Shown piece after piece: positions 22,338 through 29,719 of a stretch of 34,081 bases of DNA. The number at the start of each line of letters is the position of its first letter. Positions within the stretch are counted from its first letter, which is position 1. The DNA is taken from assembly GCA_021647905.1 (NCBI GenBank), contig JAKITW010000023.1, positions 1 to 34,081 on the forward strand, in the 5' to 3' direction. Under the pieces are notes generated by a model, which was not told the origin of the DNA, searched no databases, and saw nothing but the letters and a program-made list of their open reading frames with translations. The translations under genes and the position numbers were made by a program. This stretch comes from Desulfobacterales bacterium (lineage in GTDB: Bacteria; Desulfobacterota; Desulfobulbia; Desulfobulbales; BM004).

Positions 22338-23186
22338 TCAGTGCTTGTCCCAGACGGCCAGGGCCTCCTGATAGACCCGGGACCGGGCAAGACCCAGGTC
22401 CTGGCTCAGCCGCTGGACCGCCTCTTTCAGGCTTGTTCCTTTTTCCTTATACCAGGCAAGGGCGGCGGCAAGATCCTCGGGCGGGGTTTCCTGCGGGACC
22501 GCACCCCTGATCAGTATCACTGATTCGCCCTTGATCTCCCGTTCGCCAAGCTCTTCCAGCAATTCCACCAGCCGGACCGGTCGCAGCTCCTCGTGCAGCT
22601 TGGTCAATTCCCGGGCCCAGAATATCTGGCGGTTGCCGAGGATCTCCAGGCAGGCGGCAAGGGTTTTTTCGAGCCGGCGGGGAGACTCGTAAAAGACCAG
22701 GTCCCGTTGTTCGTGGACCAGCGAGGTGAGCAGCCGTTGTTGTTCCGCTGCCCGGGAAGGGAGAAAGCCGAGAAAGACAAAGGCGCTGTTCAAGAACCCG
22801 GCAACGCTTATGGCGGTGGTCAGGGCCGAGGGGCCGGGAACGGGCACCACCGGGACGGATACCGCCCGGGCGGCCCGGACCAGGATCGAACCCGGATCGG
22901 AGATTCCCGGGGTGCCGGCATCGGAGACCAGGGCCACGTTGCGGCCCTGGAGCAGGGCCTGGATAATTTTTGCGCTCCGGGACTTTTCCTTGTCCTTGTA
23001 GTAGCTCTTGAGCGGGGTGTTGAGCCCGAAATGGGTCAGCAGTTTTCTGGTATGCCGGGTGTCCTCGGCAGCGATCAGATCAACCTCGCCCAGGATCCGG
23101 ATTGCCCGCAGGGTAATATCCTCCAGGTTGCCGATGGGAGTGGCCACCACATAAAGGGTGCCGGTCTGGTGCAGGGGTCTGCTCAT
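22338..23186 (-). CDS. rsmI: 16S rRNA (cytidine1402-2'-O)-methyltransferase RsmI
   Basis: A 282-residue RsmI. It uses S-adenosylmethionine to 2'-O-methylate C1402 in the decoding site of 16S rRNA. The tetrapyrrole-methylase fold is recognised by GTLYVVATPIGNLEDITLRA, IAAEDTRHTRKLL, VALVSDAGTPGISDPG and VPGPSALTTAISVAG. FLPSRAAEQQRLL and the ELTKLHEE segment follow. A helical RsmI-specific C-terminal domain is present. It is transcribed alone, and the 386 bp upstream separate it from a divergent gene. Confidence 0.96.
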   Translation of the reverse strand: MSRPLHQTGTLYVVATPIGNLEDITLRAIRILGEVDLIAAEDTRHTRKLLTHFGLNTPLKSYYKDKEKSRSAKIIQALLQGRNVALVSDAGTPGISDPGSILVRAARAVSVPVVPVPGPSALTTAISVAGFLNSAFVFLGFLPSRAAEQQRLLTSLVHEQRDLVFYESPRRLEKTLAACLEILGNRQIFWARELTKLHEELRPVRLVELLEELGEREIKGESVILIRGAVPQETPPEDLAAALAWYKEKGTSLKEAVQRLSQDLGLARSRVYQEALAVWDKH

Positions 23187-23572
23187 GGTCTGGCTCCGGA
23201 ATAGTTGGAAAAAGGTAACCGTTCACCAGGGGCTATGGATTTACGGAAACCATCATTCTACAGCAGGGCAGGGCGGGAGCGCAATCGTAATTCCCGGCCG
23301 CCGGCCGGCCGGGTCACTATTTGCTGCTGTTTCATCACCGCGGCCCGGGCTTGCCTCTAACTCCGCCCCGGTTCATTGTTTTTCAGGCGCGTCCTGGTAT
23401 TCCGACCTGGTAAAATACTAGCATAACCCTGGTACTGATGGGCATATAGTCGTTGCAGAGTTGCTGAAATCTGGATATATTTGCTGCGTTGTATACCACA
23501 TTGTGGCAGTTGCCGGGGGTAATAATAACGGTCTTCCCCGGAGACAAAGAGAGAGAAAGGAGAGGGGCTGCC
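23187..23572. other. Divergent intergenic region without a gene
   Basis: It should hold the promoters of rsmI (minus) and the DRR/ERR-motif gene (plus). I see no convincing sigma70 or sigma54 promoter, no RNA gene and no repeat beyond a short CCGGCCG-rich patch near 23299-23311. Confidence 0.4.
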
Positions 23573-24199
23573 ATGACCAGCAATGGCGCCGAGATGGCGG
23601 GTAGTGTCGGCAGGAGTCGGAAGGATGCTCAAAAAAGAGAGCCTGAACCGTTCAAGCGGTCCGGTCTTGACCGGCGGTCGGGCGATGACCGGCGGCGGGC
23701 CTATCATGTCGATTATTTTGATCAGGGCGGTGTTGAGCGGCGTTGCGGCGAGAGGCGGAACCCGGAGGAAAAGCGCGATGGCTGGATTCGGGTCGGCAAG
23801 TGGGTGGGGATCTGTATCGGCCCGCATTGTCTTGCCGCCGGCCGGAAAAAATCCGCGGCCAGGCAGTTCCCCGGCCAGGGCCACGGCATGCTCGGGGCCC
23901 CGCCCCTGGAGAGGAGTATCTCCGGGATTATCGAACGTCAGCTTGAAGAGAATGACCCGGCCATTGTGGGACGAACCATCAGGCGTCTCTGTCGAGACGG
24001 AATGGCCCGGTCCGAGGCCATGCATGCCGTGGGCCTGACCTATGCGATGCTTGTTTTCCAGGGTATGGAGGAGAACCGGCCCTTTGACATAGCGGAATAT
24101 GTAGTCCGGTTGGGCTCCATGCCCAGCCTGGCATGCCGTCCGGCAGCAACCGACCTCGGGGCGGGTGATTCCGCAATGACATCATTCCCGAACCCGTGA
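23573..24199 (+). CDS. Hypothetical protein with DRR/ERR motif region and helical C-terminal domain
   Basis: A 208-residue protein of unknown function. Residues about 30-75 contain LDRRSGDDRRRAYHVDYF, then VERRCGERRNPEEKRDGW and IRVGKW. This DRR...ERR...W pattern recurs in small uncharacterised proteins of Desulfobacterota. The C-terminal part (IIERQLEENDPAIVGRTI, RLCRDGMARSEAMHAVGL, then MEENRPFDIAEYVVRLGSMP) looks like a separate helical module also common as a stand-alone hypothetical protein. The combination may be a fusion. The ATG at 23573 follows AAGGAGA and is preferred over the frame's opening at 23489. The ~30 residues at each end look disordered. Confidence 0.65.
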   Translation: MTSNGAEMAGSVGRSRKDAQKREPEPFKRSGLDRRSGDDRRRAYHVDYFDQGGVERRCGERRNPEEKRDGWIRVGKWVGICIGPHCLAAGRKKSAARQFPGQGHGMLGAPPLERSISGIIERQLEENDPAIVGRTIRRLCRDGMARSEAMHAVGLTYAMLVFQGMEENRPFDIAEYVVRLGSMPSLACRPAATDLGAGDSAMTSFPNP

Positions 24200-24247
24200 C
24201 CTTGCCGGCCCTGCCCGGCAACCTTGTTTTCAGACGGAGACCCGGGA

Positions 24248-24302
24248 TTGACATTCGGGGAAGGGTTTGTTAAATTATATATATGAGTGTCTGATCATAT
24301 AT
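24248..24302 (+). promoter_or_regulatory. Promoter and ArsR-type operator of the metal efflux operon
   Basis: TTGACA (24248-24253) and a -10-like TAAATT (24271-24276) are 17 bp apart. Immediately downstream, ATATATGA (24279-24286) and TCATATAT (24295-24302) form a perfect 8-bp inverted repeat with an 8-bp spacer. The ATATGA...TCATAT dyad over the transcription start is the standard SmtB/ArsR operator design, consistent with metal-relieved repression. Confidence 0.7.
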
Positions 24303-24316
24303 GCATAAGGGGCGGT

Positions 24317-24676
24317 ATGACCCATCACCAAGATCTCTGCGACTGCCGGGTGATCCACCGGGACCTGGTGGAGCGGGCGCGGAACATGGCCCTTGCGCCA
24401 GGGGTGCTTGACGATCTCAGCCGGATCTTCAAGGCCCTGGCCGATCCCTCGCGGCTTAAGATAATCCGGGCCCTCGAACAGCAGGAGATGTGTGTCTGCG
24501 ACCTGGCCGCCCTGCTCGGAATAAGCGAGTCAGCGGTCTCGCACCAGTTGCGGCTGCTGCGGACCATGCGGCTGGTCAGGAACCGGCGGGCCGGCACTAT
24601 TCTCTACTATCGGCTGGACGACAACCATGTGGCCGGCCTGATCCGCCTGGCCCTGGAGCATGTTAATGAAAAATAA
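24317..24676 (+). CDS. ArsR/SmtB-family metal-responsive repressor
   Basis: A 119-residue winged-helix repressor. Two metal sites can be read. An alpha-3N-type site has Cys59 and Cys61 in QEMCVCDLA plus Cys8 and Cys10 near the N-terminus, as in CadC. An alpha-5 site has Asp102, His104, His115 and Glu118, with the same spacing as in SmtB. The recognition helix is ISESAVSHQLRLLR. It should sense Zn, Cd or Pb and release the operator just upstream. The ATG at 24317 follows AAGGGGCGG; a GTG at 24287 lies inside the operator and is unlikely. The permease gene follows after 60 bp. Confidence 0.88.
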   Translation: MTHHQDLCDCRVIHRDLVERARNMALAPGVLDDLSRIFKALADPSRLKIIRALEQQEMCVCDLAALLGISESAVSHQLRLLRTMRLVRNRRAGTILYYRLDDNHVAGLIRLALEHVNEK

Positions 24677-24715
24677 CCGTTCAAGCCGTTCGAACGATCA
24701 AACGGTTTGAACGAT
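24675..24715. repeat. Degenerate AACGGTTCA-type tandem repeats between arsR-type gene and permease
   Basis: Units AACCGTTCA, AGCCGTTCG, AACGATCA, AACGGTTTG, AACGATTA lie head to tail with an 8-9-bp period. The same unit occurs in the 5S-23S spacer (33503-33547 and 33607-33667). Confidence 0.6.
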
Positions 24716-24736
24716 TATTTTATTGTGAGATTTCCC

Positions 24737-25897
24737 ATGGATTTTATTATTCAGGTATTACAGGAATCATGGCATCTTTTTCTGGATGCAGCCGTTTATA
24801 TCCTCTTCGGCCTGCTGGTGGGCGGCCTGCTCAAGGTATTTCTCCATCCGGCCTTTGTGGCGAACCATCTGGGCCAGGGCCGGTTCGGCTCGGTGATCAA
24901 GGCCGCCCTGCTCGGCATCCCGATTCCCCTCTGCTCCTGCGGGGTGCTGCCAGCGGCGGCCTCATTGAAAAAACAGGGCGCCAACAACGGCGCCACCACC
25001 GCCTTTCTCATCTCCACCCCGGAGTCCGGGGTCGACTCGATAGCGATTTCCTATGCCCTGCTTGATCCGATCATGACCGTGGCCCGGCCGGTGGCTGCTT
25101 TTTTTACCGCCGTGGCCGCCGGAGTGGTTGAAAACATCTTTCATACCCAGAAGGAGGAGGACTGGCTGCGGGTGGTGGACAGGAGCTGCCCGGTGGACAA
25201 CTGCTGCGACGGTAACGACTGTCCGCCCGACAAGCATGCCCGGCATCACGGATTTTTCGAGAAACTGCGGATAGGGATCGGTTTTGCGGTCAATGATCTC
25301 TGGGCCGAACTGGCGGGCTGGTTCTTTGCCGGGTTAATTCTGGCCGGGGTGATCAGCGTCCTGGTCCCCACCGAGATGATGAGTAGTTATCTGGGCGGCG
25401 GGCTGCCCTCCATGCTGATCATGCTGGCGGTGGGTATCCCGATGTATATCTGCGCCACCGCCTCCACCCCGGTGGCCGCGGCCCTGATCCTGAAAGGGGT
25501 GAGTCCGGGCGCGGCCCTGGTTTTTCTCCTGGTGGGGCCGGCCACCAATGTTACCTCGCTGTCAGTGCTCTTCGGCATTCTCGGCCGCCGGGCCACGGCG
25601 ATCTACCTGGTCATGCTTTCCCTGTTCGCGGTGGTCAGCGGCCTGATCCTTGACCGGATCTATTCGGGATTCGGGATTTCGGCCCAGGTAGTGATCGGCC
25701 GGGCCGCGGAACTGGTACCTGCCTGGCTCCAGCTCGGCTCGGCCCTGCTCCTGCTTATTTTCTCGATCCGGCCCTTGCTGGCCATGATTCGTCGGATCGG
25801 CCGCCGGTCCCACTCCCACGGCCAGGGCCACGGGTCCTGTTCCCCGGGGTGTTGCGAGACTCCCGGAATCAGGGACAAGATCAACGGGAAAGGGTGA
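24737..25897 (+). CDS. SO_0444-type Cu/Zn efflux permease
   Basis: A 386-residue permease of the PF03773 'predicted permease' group, SO_0444-like heavy-metal exporters. The two conserved cores are LGIPIPLCSCGVLPAAASLK and VGIPMYICATASTPVAAALI, followed by LLVGPATNVTSL. A cytoplasmic loop is rich in Cys and His (CPVDNCCDGNDCPPDKHARHH in pieces), and the tail HSHGQGHGSCSPGCC is a further metal-binding region. About eight membrane helices are visible. With the upstream metal repressor it forms a metal-resistance operon. The ATG at 24737 is preferred over a TTG at 24707 inside the repeats. Confidence 0.87.
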   Translation: MDFIIQVLQESWHLFLDAAVYILFGLLVGGLLKVFLHPAFVANHLGQGRFGSVIKAALLGIPIPLCSCGVLPAAASLKKQGANNGATTAFLISTPESGVDSIAISYALLDPIMTVARPVAAFFTAVAAGVVENIFHTQKEEDWLRVVDRSCPVDNCCDGNDCPPDKHARHHGFFEKLRIGIGFAVNDLWAELAGWFFAGLILAGVISVLVPTEMMSSYLGGGLPSMLIMLAVGIPMYICATASTPVAAALILKGVSPGAALVFLLVGPATNVTSLSVLFGILGRRATAIYLVMLSLFAVVSGLILDRIYSGFGISAQVVIGRAAELVPAWLQLGSALLLLIFSIRPLLAMIRRIGRRSHSHGQGHGSCSPGCCETPGIRDKINGKG

Positions 25898-25901
25898 TCG
25901 C

Positions 25902-28778
25902 TTACCCTCCCCGGGCAAAATCCACCGGGCAGCGGACCGTGCTGCCGGCCTTGTTCTTGAACAGTAAAAAACCCTTGTCCAGGCCGTGACGATAAAGGTC
26001 CCGGGTAATGCGCACATCGTCGCTGCAGTATTGGGCAAGCTCCTCCATCCGGCCTTCCTGGTACCACTTGAGCGCCATCAACCCGTTGGCTGATTTTTTC
26101 ACCCCCAGGGTCACCTGGGCCAGATGGTCCAGTGACAGGCGGTAGCCCAGCCGGTTCCTGATCTCGGCCAGGATATCGAGGCTGGGCAGCCGGGCCAGGT
26201 CAAAGGAGGTATAGGCGGACAGGACCCGGTTGTCGAACCGGAGGGTATTGAATCCCACCACCAGCCCAAGCCCCTGCAGCCGGGCGATGAATGCATCCAG
26301 TTGATGCTCAAGATAGGGGGTGAAGGTATCGGTTGCCGAATCGTAGAGCACGGCCACGCTCACCCCCATCCGCTCGGCCCGGTGCCAGCCGCCCACCGCG
26401 TCGGCCGATCGGATGGTCTCCAGATCAAAGACCCCGTAGTGGATTGAATCCACCGCCCGGCGAATGGTCCGCGTTTTTTTATGAATGACCTTGGTCGCGA
26501 CCGGTTTCTCAGCAACAACACCGGTCTCCCGGCCCAGCAGCTCCAGAATTATTTGAGCACCCTTTTTATCCATGGGCCGGTTGCCGGAGCCGCATTTGGG
26601 CGAGTGCACGCAGGAGGGGCAGCCGATCTCGCAGCCACAGGAGCGTATCGTGTCCAGGGTATTGGCCAACAGCTCCTCGGCCCGGTTGAATGCCTGGCGG
26701 GCCAGGCCGATGCCGCCGGGATGACCGTCATAGATGAATATCGCTGGTTTTTTCAGCTGGGGGTGGAAAGGGTAGGCGATCCCGCCCACATCGTTGCGGT
26801 CGCAGAGCACCAGCAGCGGAAAGATACCAATGGCCGCGTGCTCGATGGCATGGATTCCGCCCATGAAGTGCAACCGGCGGGCCTGGACCTCTTGGGCCAC
26901 CGCATCCGGTATCTCGAACCATATCCCCTCGGTCTCGAATACCTGGGGCGGCAGCTCCAGCCTCTCGGTATTGATCAACCCCTGGCCCCTGACCTGCCGC
27001 CGCTGGAAACCAATGATCCGGTCAATGACCCGCAGCCGGCCGATATTTACCCGGCAGCCGCGTACCTGGCGGCTGTCCAGGATCTCCAGCACCGTGGTCT
27101 CCTTTTCGCTCAGCGGCCGGGTAAAAAATGAGACCTTTCGGGCAAGGGCAATCACCTCCCTGGTTTCGAGATCAAGGGAGGAGATCACGTAGGTGCACCC
27201 CTGGTGGAGGTAGACCGCGCCGGGATGGCACTCACGCAGACAGCGGTGGCCGTCGATCTCGCCCAGCAATGTGCGGTCTTGTTCCCTGAAGATCCGAAAG
27301 GGGTGGCTGCTGCCGCGCAGGTTCACCTGCCGGTGGGGATAGCGGCGTCCGGTGTGATACCGGTTGCCGTCCGCGGACAGGAGCAGATTGCCCTGCTCAG
27401 CCATCCGGCCGGCCAGGTCCCGGGCAGTGTTGCCGAGTATCGGGTCTGTCTTTTCCAGCGGCAGTTCGCCGGCCGCGCAGACAAGATGCCGGCGGATGAT
27501 TTTTTCGTTGTCCGGGTTCAGGACCACGGCCTCGACCTTTCTTGAGAAGAACTGGTCCGGGTGGCGCATGAAGTACTGGTCCAGGGCATCCTCCCGGGCC
27601 ACCAGGATCACCAGCGAGTCCCGCTCCCGCCGGCCCACCCGGCCGCTTCGCTGCCAGGTGGCGGTCATGGTCCCGGGATAACCGGACAGGATACAGATAT
27701 CGAGATCGCCGATATCGATGCCCAGTTCCAGGGCGCTGGTGGAGACCACTCCCAGGAGATCGCCGCTGCTGAGTTTTTTTTCGATTTTACGGCGCTCCCC
27801 GGGCAGAAAACCGGCCCGGTAGGCAGTAAGCTTGCCGGACTGTTCCTTCAATCTTGTCCTGGTCCAGATCGAGATCAACTCGGTCATTTTACGGGACTGG
27901 GTATAGACAATGGTGCGCAGTTTTTTCGAGATAGCCTGTTCAAGGAGCAGGCTCGCGGCATGGGCGGTCGAGTCCAGGGGATTGATCAGCAGAAAATGGC
28001 GGCCGGCCCGGGGCGCGCCGGAGCGGGTGACAACGGTCACCGGACGGCCGAGCAGGTTCTCCGCCATCTCAAGCGGGTTGCCCACTGTGGCCGAGCACAT
28101 GATGAACTTCGGGTCTGCCCCGTAATGGCGGCAGATGCGCTGGAGTCTCCTGATCACCCAGGCCATGTGCGAGCCGAAGATGCCGCGAAAGGTGTGGGCC
28201 TCGTCCAGGATAATAAAAGAGAGGCTGCTGAAGAAACCGGCCCAGCGGTCATGAAAGGGGAGCAGGGCCAGGTGGAGCATGTCCGGGTTGCTGATCAGGA
28301 TCCGGGGTGGATTCTCCCGCAGCTTGCGGCGCTGGGTGGCGCTGGTATCCCCGTCATAGATGGCGGTCCTGAATCTTTTTTCATCCGCCAGCCCGGCGGA
28401 AAGTTCGGAAACAGCCCGCAGCTGGTCCTGGGCCAGGGCCTTGAGCGGAAAGAGATAGAGCGCGGTTACATCCCGGTTGCCCAGGATCTTCTCGAACACC
28501 GGCAGGTTATAGATCAGACTCTTGCCGCTGGCAGTGGGGGTGGATATCAGGATGTCCTTGCCGGCCCGGATCGCGTCCACGGCCTCGGCCTGGTGGCGGT
28601 ACAGGGAGTCGATCCCGAGCCGGGCCAGGGCCGCGGCCAGTTCCGGGAACAGTGGCCGGGCCAGTTTTCCGGACCTGGTCTCCTGCCGCGGTATCCACTG
28701 GTGGTGGACCAGGCCGGGGCCGAGCCGGCGAGATTCTTTCACCTGCTTGATGTATTGGATGAGAGTTGATTGAGACAC
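25902..28778 (-). CDS. MrfA-type DEAD/DEAH helicase fused to an MrfB-like RNase H-fold exonuclease
   Basis: A 958-residue protein. Residues about 60-230 form helicase lobe 1: YRHQAEAVDAIRAGKDILIS, Walker A TPTASGKS at 80-87, DEAH at 192-195, then MCSATVGNP. Lobe 2 follows with STSALELGIDIGDLD and WQRSGRVGRRERDS. The C-terminal DUF1998 region carries CGCEIGCPSC and SPKCGSG (near 711-727), the zinc-binding cysteines of the Hrq1/MrfA branch. From about residue 775 an RNase H-like DEDD exonuclease follows: YGVFDLETIRS, LGLVVGFNTLRFDNRVLSAY, SLDILAEIRN, YCSDDVRITRDLY. In Bacillus subtilis, MrfA and MrfB are separate proteins that excise mitomycin-type DNA lesions; here both activities are one chain. 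The start is a GTG without a strong ribosome-binding site. Confidence 0.85.
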   Translation of the reverse strand: MSQSTLIQYIKQVKESRRLGPGLVHHQWIPRQETRSGKLARPLFPELAAALARLGIDSLYRHQAEAVDAIRAGKDILISTPTASGKSLIYNLPVFEKILGNRDVTALYLFPLKALAQDQLRAVSELSAGLADEKRFRTAIYDGDTSATQRRKLRENPPRILISNPDMLHLALLPFHDRWAGFFSSLSFIILDEAHTFRGIFGSHMAWVIRRLQRICRHYGADPKFIMCSATVGNPLEMAENLLGRPVTVVTRSGAPRAGRHFLLINPLDSTAHAASLLLEQAISKKLRTIVYTQSRKMTELISIWTRTRLKEQSGKLTAYRAGFLPGERRKIEKKLSSGDLLGVVSTSALELGIDIGDLDICILSGYPGTMTATWQRSGRVGRRERDSLVILVAREDALDQYFMRHPDQFFSRKVEAVVLNPDNEKIIRRHLVCAAGELPLEKTDPILGNTARDLAGRMAEQGNLLLSADGNRYHTGRRYPHRQVNLRGSSHPFRIFREQDRTLLGEIDGHRCLRECHPGAVYLHQGCTYVISSLDLETREVIALARKVSFFTRPLSEKETTVLEILDSRQVRGCRVNIGRLRVIDRIIGFQRRQVRGQGLINTERLELPPQVFETEGIWFEIPDAVAQEVQARRLHFMGGIHAIEHAAIGIFPLLVLCDRNDVGGIAYPFHPQLKKPAIFIYDGHPGGIGLARQAFNRAEELLANTLDTIRSCGCEIGCPSCVHSPKCGSGNRPMDKKGAQIILELLGRETGVVAEKPVATKVIHKKTRTIRRAVDSIHYGVFDLETIRSADAVGGWHRAERMGVSVAVLYDSATDTFTPYLEHQLDAFIARLQGLGLVVGFNTLRFDNRVLSAYTSFDLARLPSLDILAEIRNRLGYRLSLDHLAQVTLGVKKSANGLMALKWYQEGRMEELAQYCSDDVRITRDLYRHGLDKGFLLFKNKAGSTVRCPVDFARGG

Positions 28779-28833
28779 AAGATTTTTCTTTAATCCGGCC
28801 TGGTGCGTGCCGGGTTCCGGTTCGGGGGCGGTT

Positions 28834-28877
28834 ATTGTCAGCCTATTGTCAACCCTTTTCCGGTTTCATTGTCAACC
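28834..28877. promoter_or_regulatory. Triple ATTGTCA direct repeats upstream of the DUF1737 genes
   Basis: ATTGTCA at 28834, ATTGTCAACC at 28845 and ATTGTCAACC at 28868 are spaced 11 and 23 bp, about one and two helical turns. They lie between the helicase start and the small-gene pair and could be a regulator-binding array. Confidence 0.4.
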
Positions 28878-28900
28878 ATACAGAAGGGGAATGCGTGCCA

Positions 28901-29008
28901 ATGGAAACAAACCGGCCCGAAATGCAACCATGCAAAAGGTGCACGGCTGAGGTATGCTTGGGGACTGTGCGGCAGGAGGTAATACAACATTATCGTAAGG
29001 AGAGTTAA
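28901..29008 (+). CDS. Small Cys-containing protein upstream of DUF1737 gene
   Basis: A possible 35-residue protein (METNRPEMQPCKRCTAEVCL, then a helical GTVRQEVIQHYRKES). AAGGGG lies about 12 bp before the ATG, and its stop is followed after one base by the next start, which favours translation. The frame is open further upstream to 28766, but the earlier codons do not look coding. No family is recognised; CxxC with a third Cys hints at metal binding. Confidence 0.35.
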   Translation: METNRPEMQPCKRCTAEVCLGTVRQEVIQHYRKES

Positions 29009-29009
29009 T

Positions 29010-29207
29010 ATGAAACTGTACTCATTTCTGACCGGTCCGGATGACGAGACCTTTTGCAAAAGGGTATGCGAAAAGCTCAATAACGGCTGGGAGCTGTACG
29101 GCAGCCCCTCACTGACCTGCAACGGGGAAACAACCATTGCCGGCCAGGCGGTGGTCAAGGAGGTGGAAGGGGAATTCCATCAGGAGATCAATCTGAAAGA
29201 GATGTAA
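29010..29207 (+). CDS. DUF1737 domain-containing protein
   Basis: A 65-residue single-domain protein matching the DUF1737 pattern: MKLYSFLTGPDDETFCKRV, then EKLNNGWELYGSPSLTCNG and ETTIAGQAVVKEV. The family is small, soluble and of unknown function; the 'GWELYGSP' phrase is its signature. AAGGAG lies just before the ATG. It stands at the end of a two-gene set. Confidence 0.85.
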   Translation: MKLYSFLTGPDDETFCKRVCEKLNNGWELYGSPSLTCNGETTIAGQAVVKEVEGEFHQEINLKEM

Positions 29208-29245
29208 GGAAACAGCAACGCCAAGGCCTGTGCCTTTTCAAGAGG

Positions 29246-29290
29246 CCTCCGGGGTTCGCGCCGGATTGCCTACCCGTGATGCGCCGGAGG
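29246..29290. terminator. Possible hairpin after the DUF1737 gene
   Basis: CCTCCGG (29246-29252) pairs with CCGGAGG (29284-29290) around a 31-nt loop that has further GC pairing options. There is no T-run, so a factor-dependent or weak terminator is all that can be suggested. Confidence 0.25.
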
Positions 29291-29321
29291 CGGATCTTGT
29301 TCCCCGCGGTTCCCGGCAGCC

Positions 29322-29603
29322 CTATTTTTCTTCCGGCGGAAAGGTGGTTCGACAGGCATGGACAATGCCGAGAATAATGAAATAACCCGGAGAGCAGTAG
29401 GTAACGAACTTGATCGGATCCATGCGAAATATCAACCCCAATATTGCGCAGAAGATGGAAAAGATGGCCAGGGCGACCAAGGCTGACTTTACCAATACAT
29501 TATCCGGTGTGTTCAAGACAATAATCCCTGTCTGCCGGTTTCTTGGGGAATAGGGTGATTGGCTGCCGCTCCATGGTACCAGGGTTTCAAAAAAAATCCG
29601 CAA
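29322..29603 (-). CDS. Hypothetical small membrane protein
   Basis: A possible 93-residue protein with two hydrophobic segments: VLVKSALVALAIFSIFCAIL followed by GLIF, and FVTYCSPGYFIILGIVHAC. The short tail is TTFPPEEK. The start is a TTG without a ribosome-binding site, and no ATG precedes the first membrane segment, so the N-terminal 30 residues are doubtful. No family recognised. The two clear membrane helices argue against a chance ORF. Confidence 0.45.
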   Translation of the reverse strand: MRIFFETLVPWSGSQSPYSPRNRQTGIIVLNTPDNVLVKSALVALAIFSIFCAILGLIFRMDPIKFVTYCSPGYFIILGIVHACRTTFPPEEK

Positions 29604-29719
29604 GGAAATATTTTTTGATGAATTTTCTTGTCCGACAGAACGGGGTGACCCTTTTCAGGGGGTGGCCGTATAGTTGATCTTTAAAGAAAGCATGTTCAAC
29701 TCAGTGGGAAAAAAGCTGG

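Noticed and set aside
27561-28769. Long plus-strand ORF (402 codons) opposite the helicase
   Set aside because: Antisense shadow of a clearly coding, motif-rich helicase in GC-rich DNA; its composition (Gly, Gln, Asp rich) is typical of such shadows.
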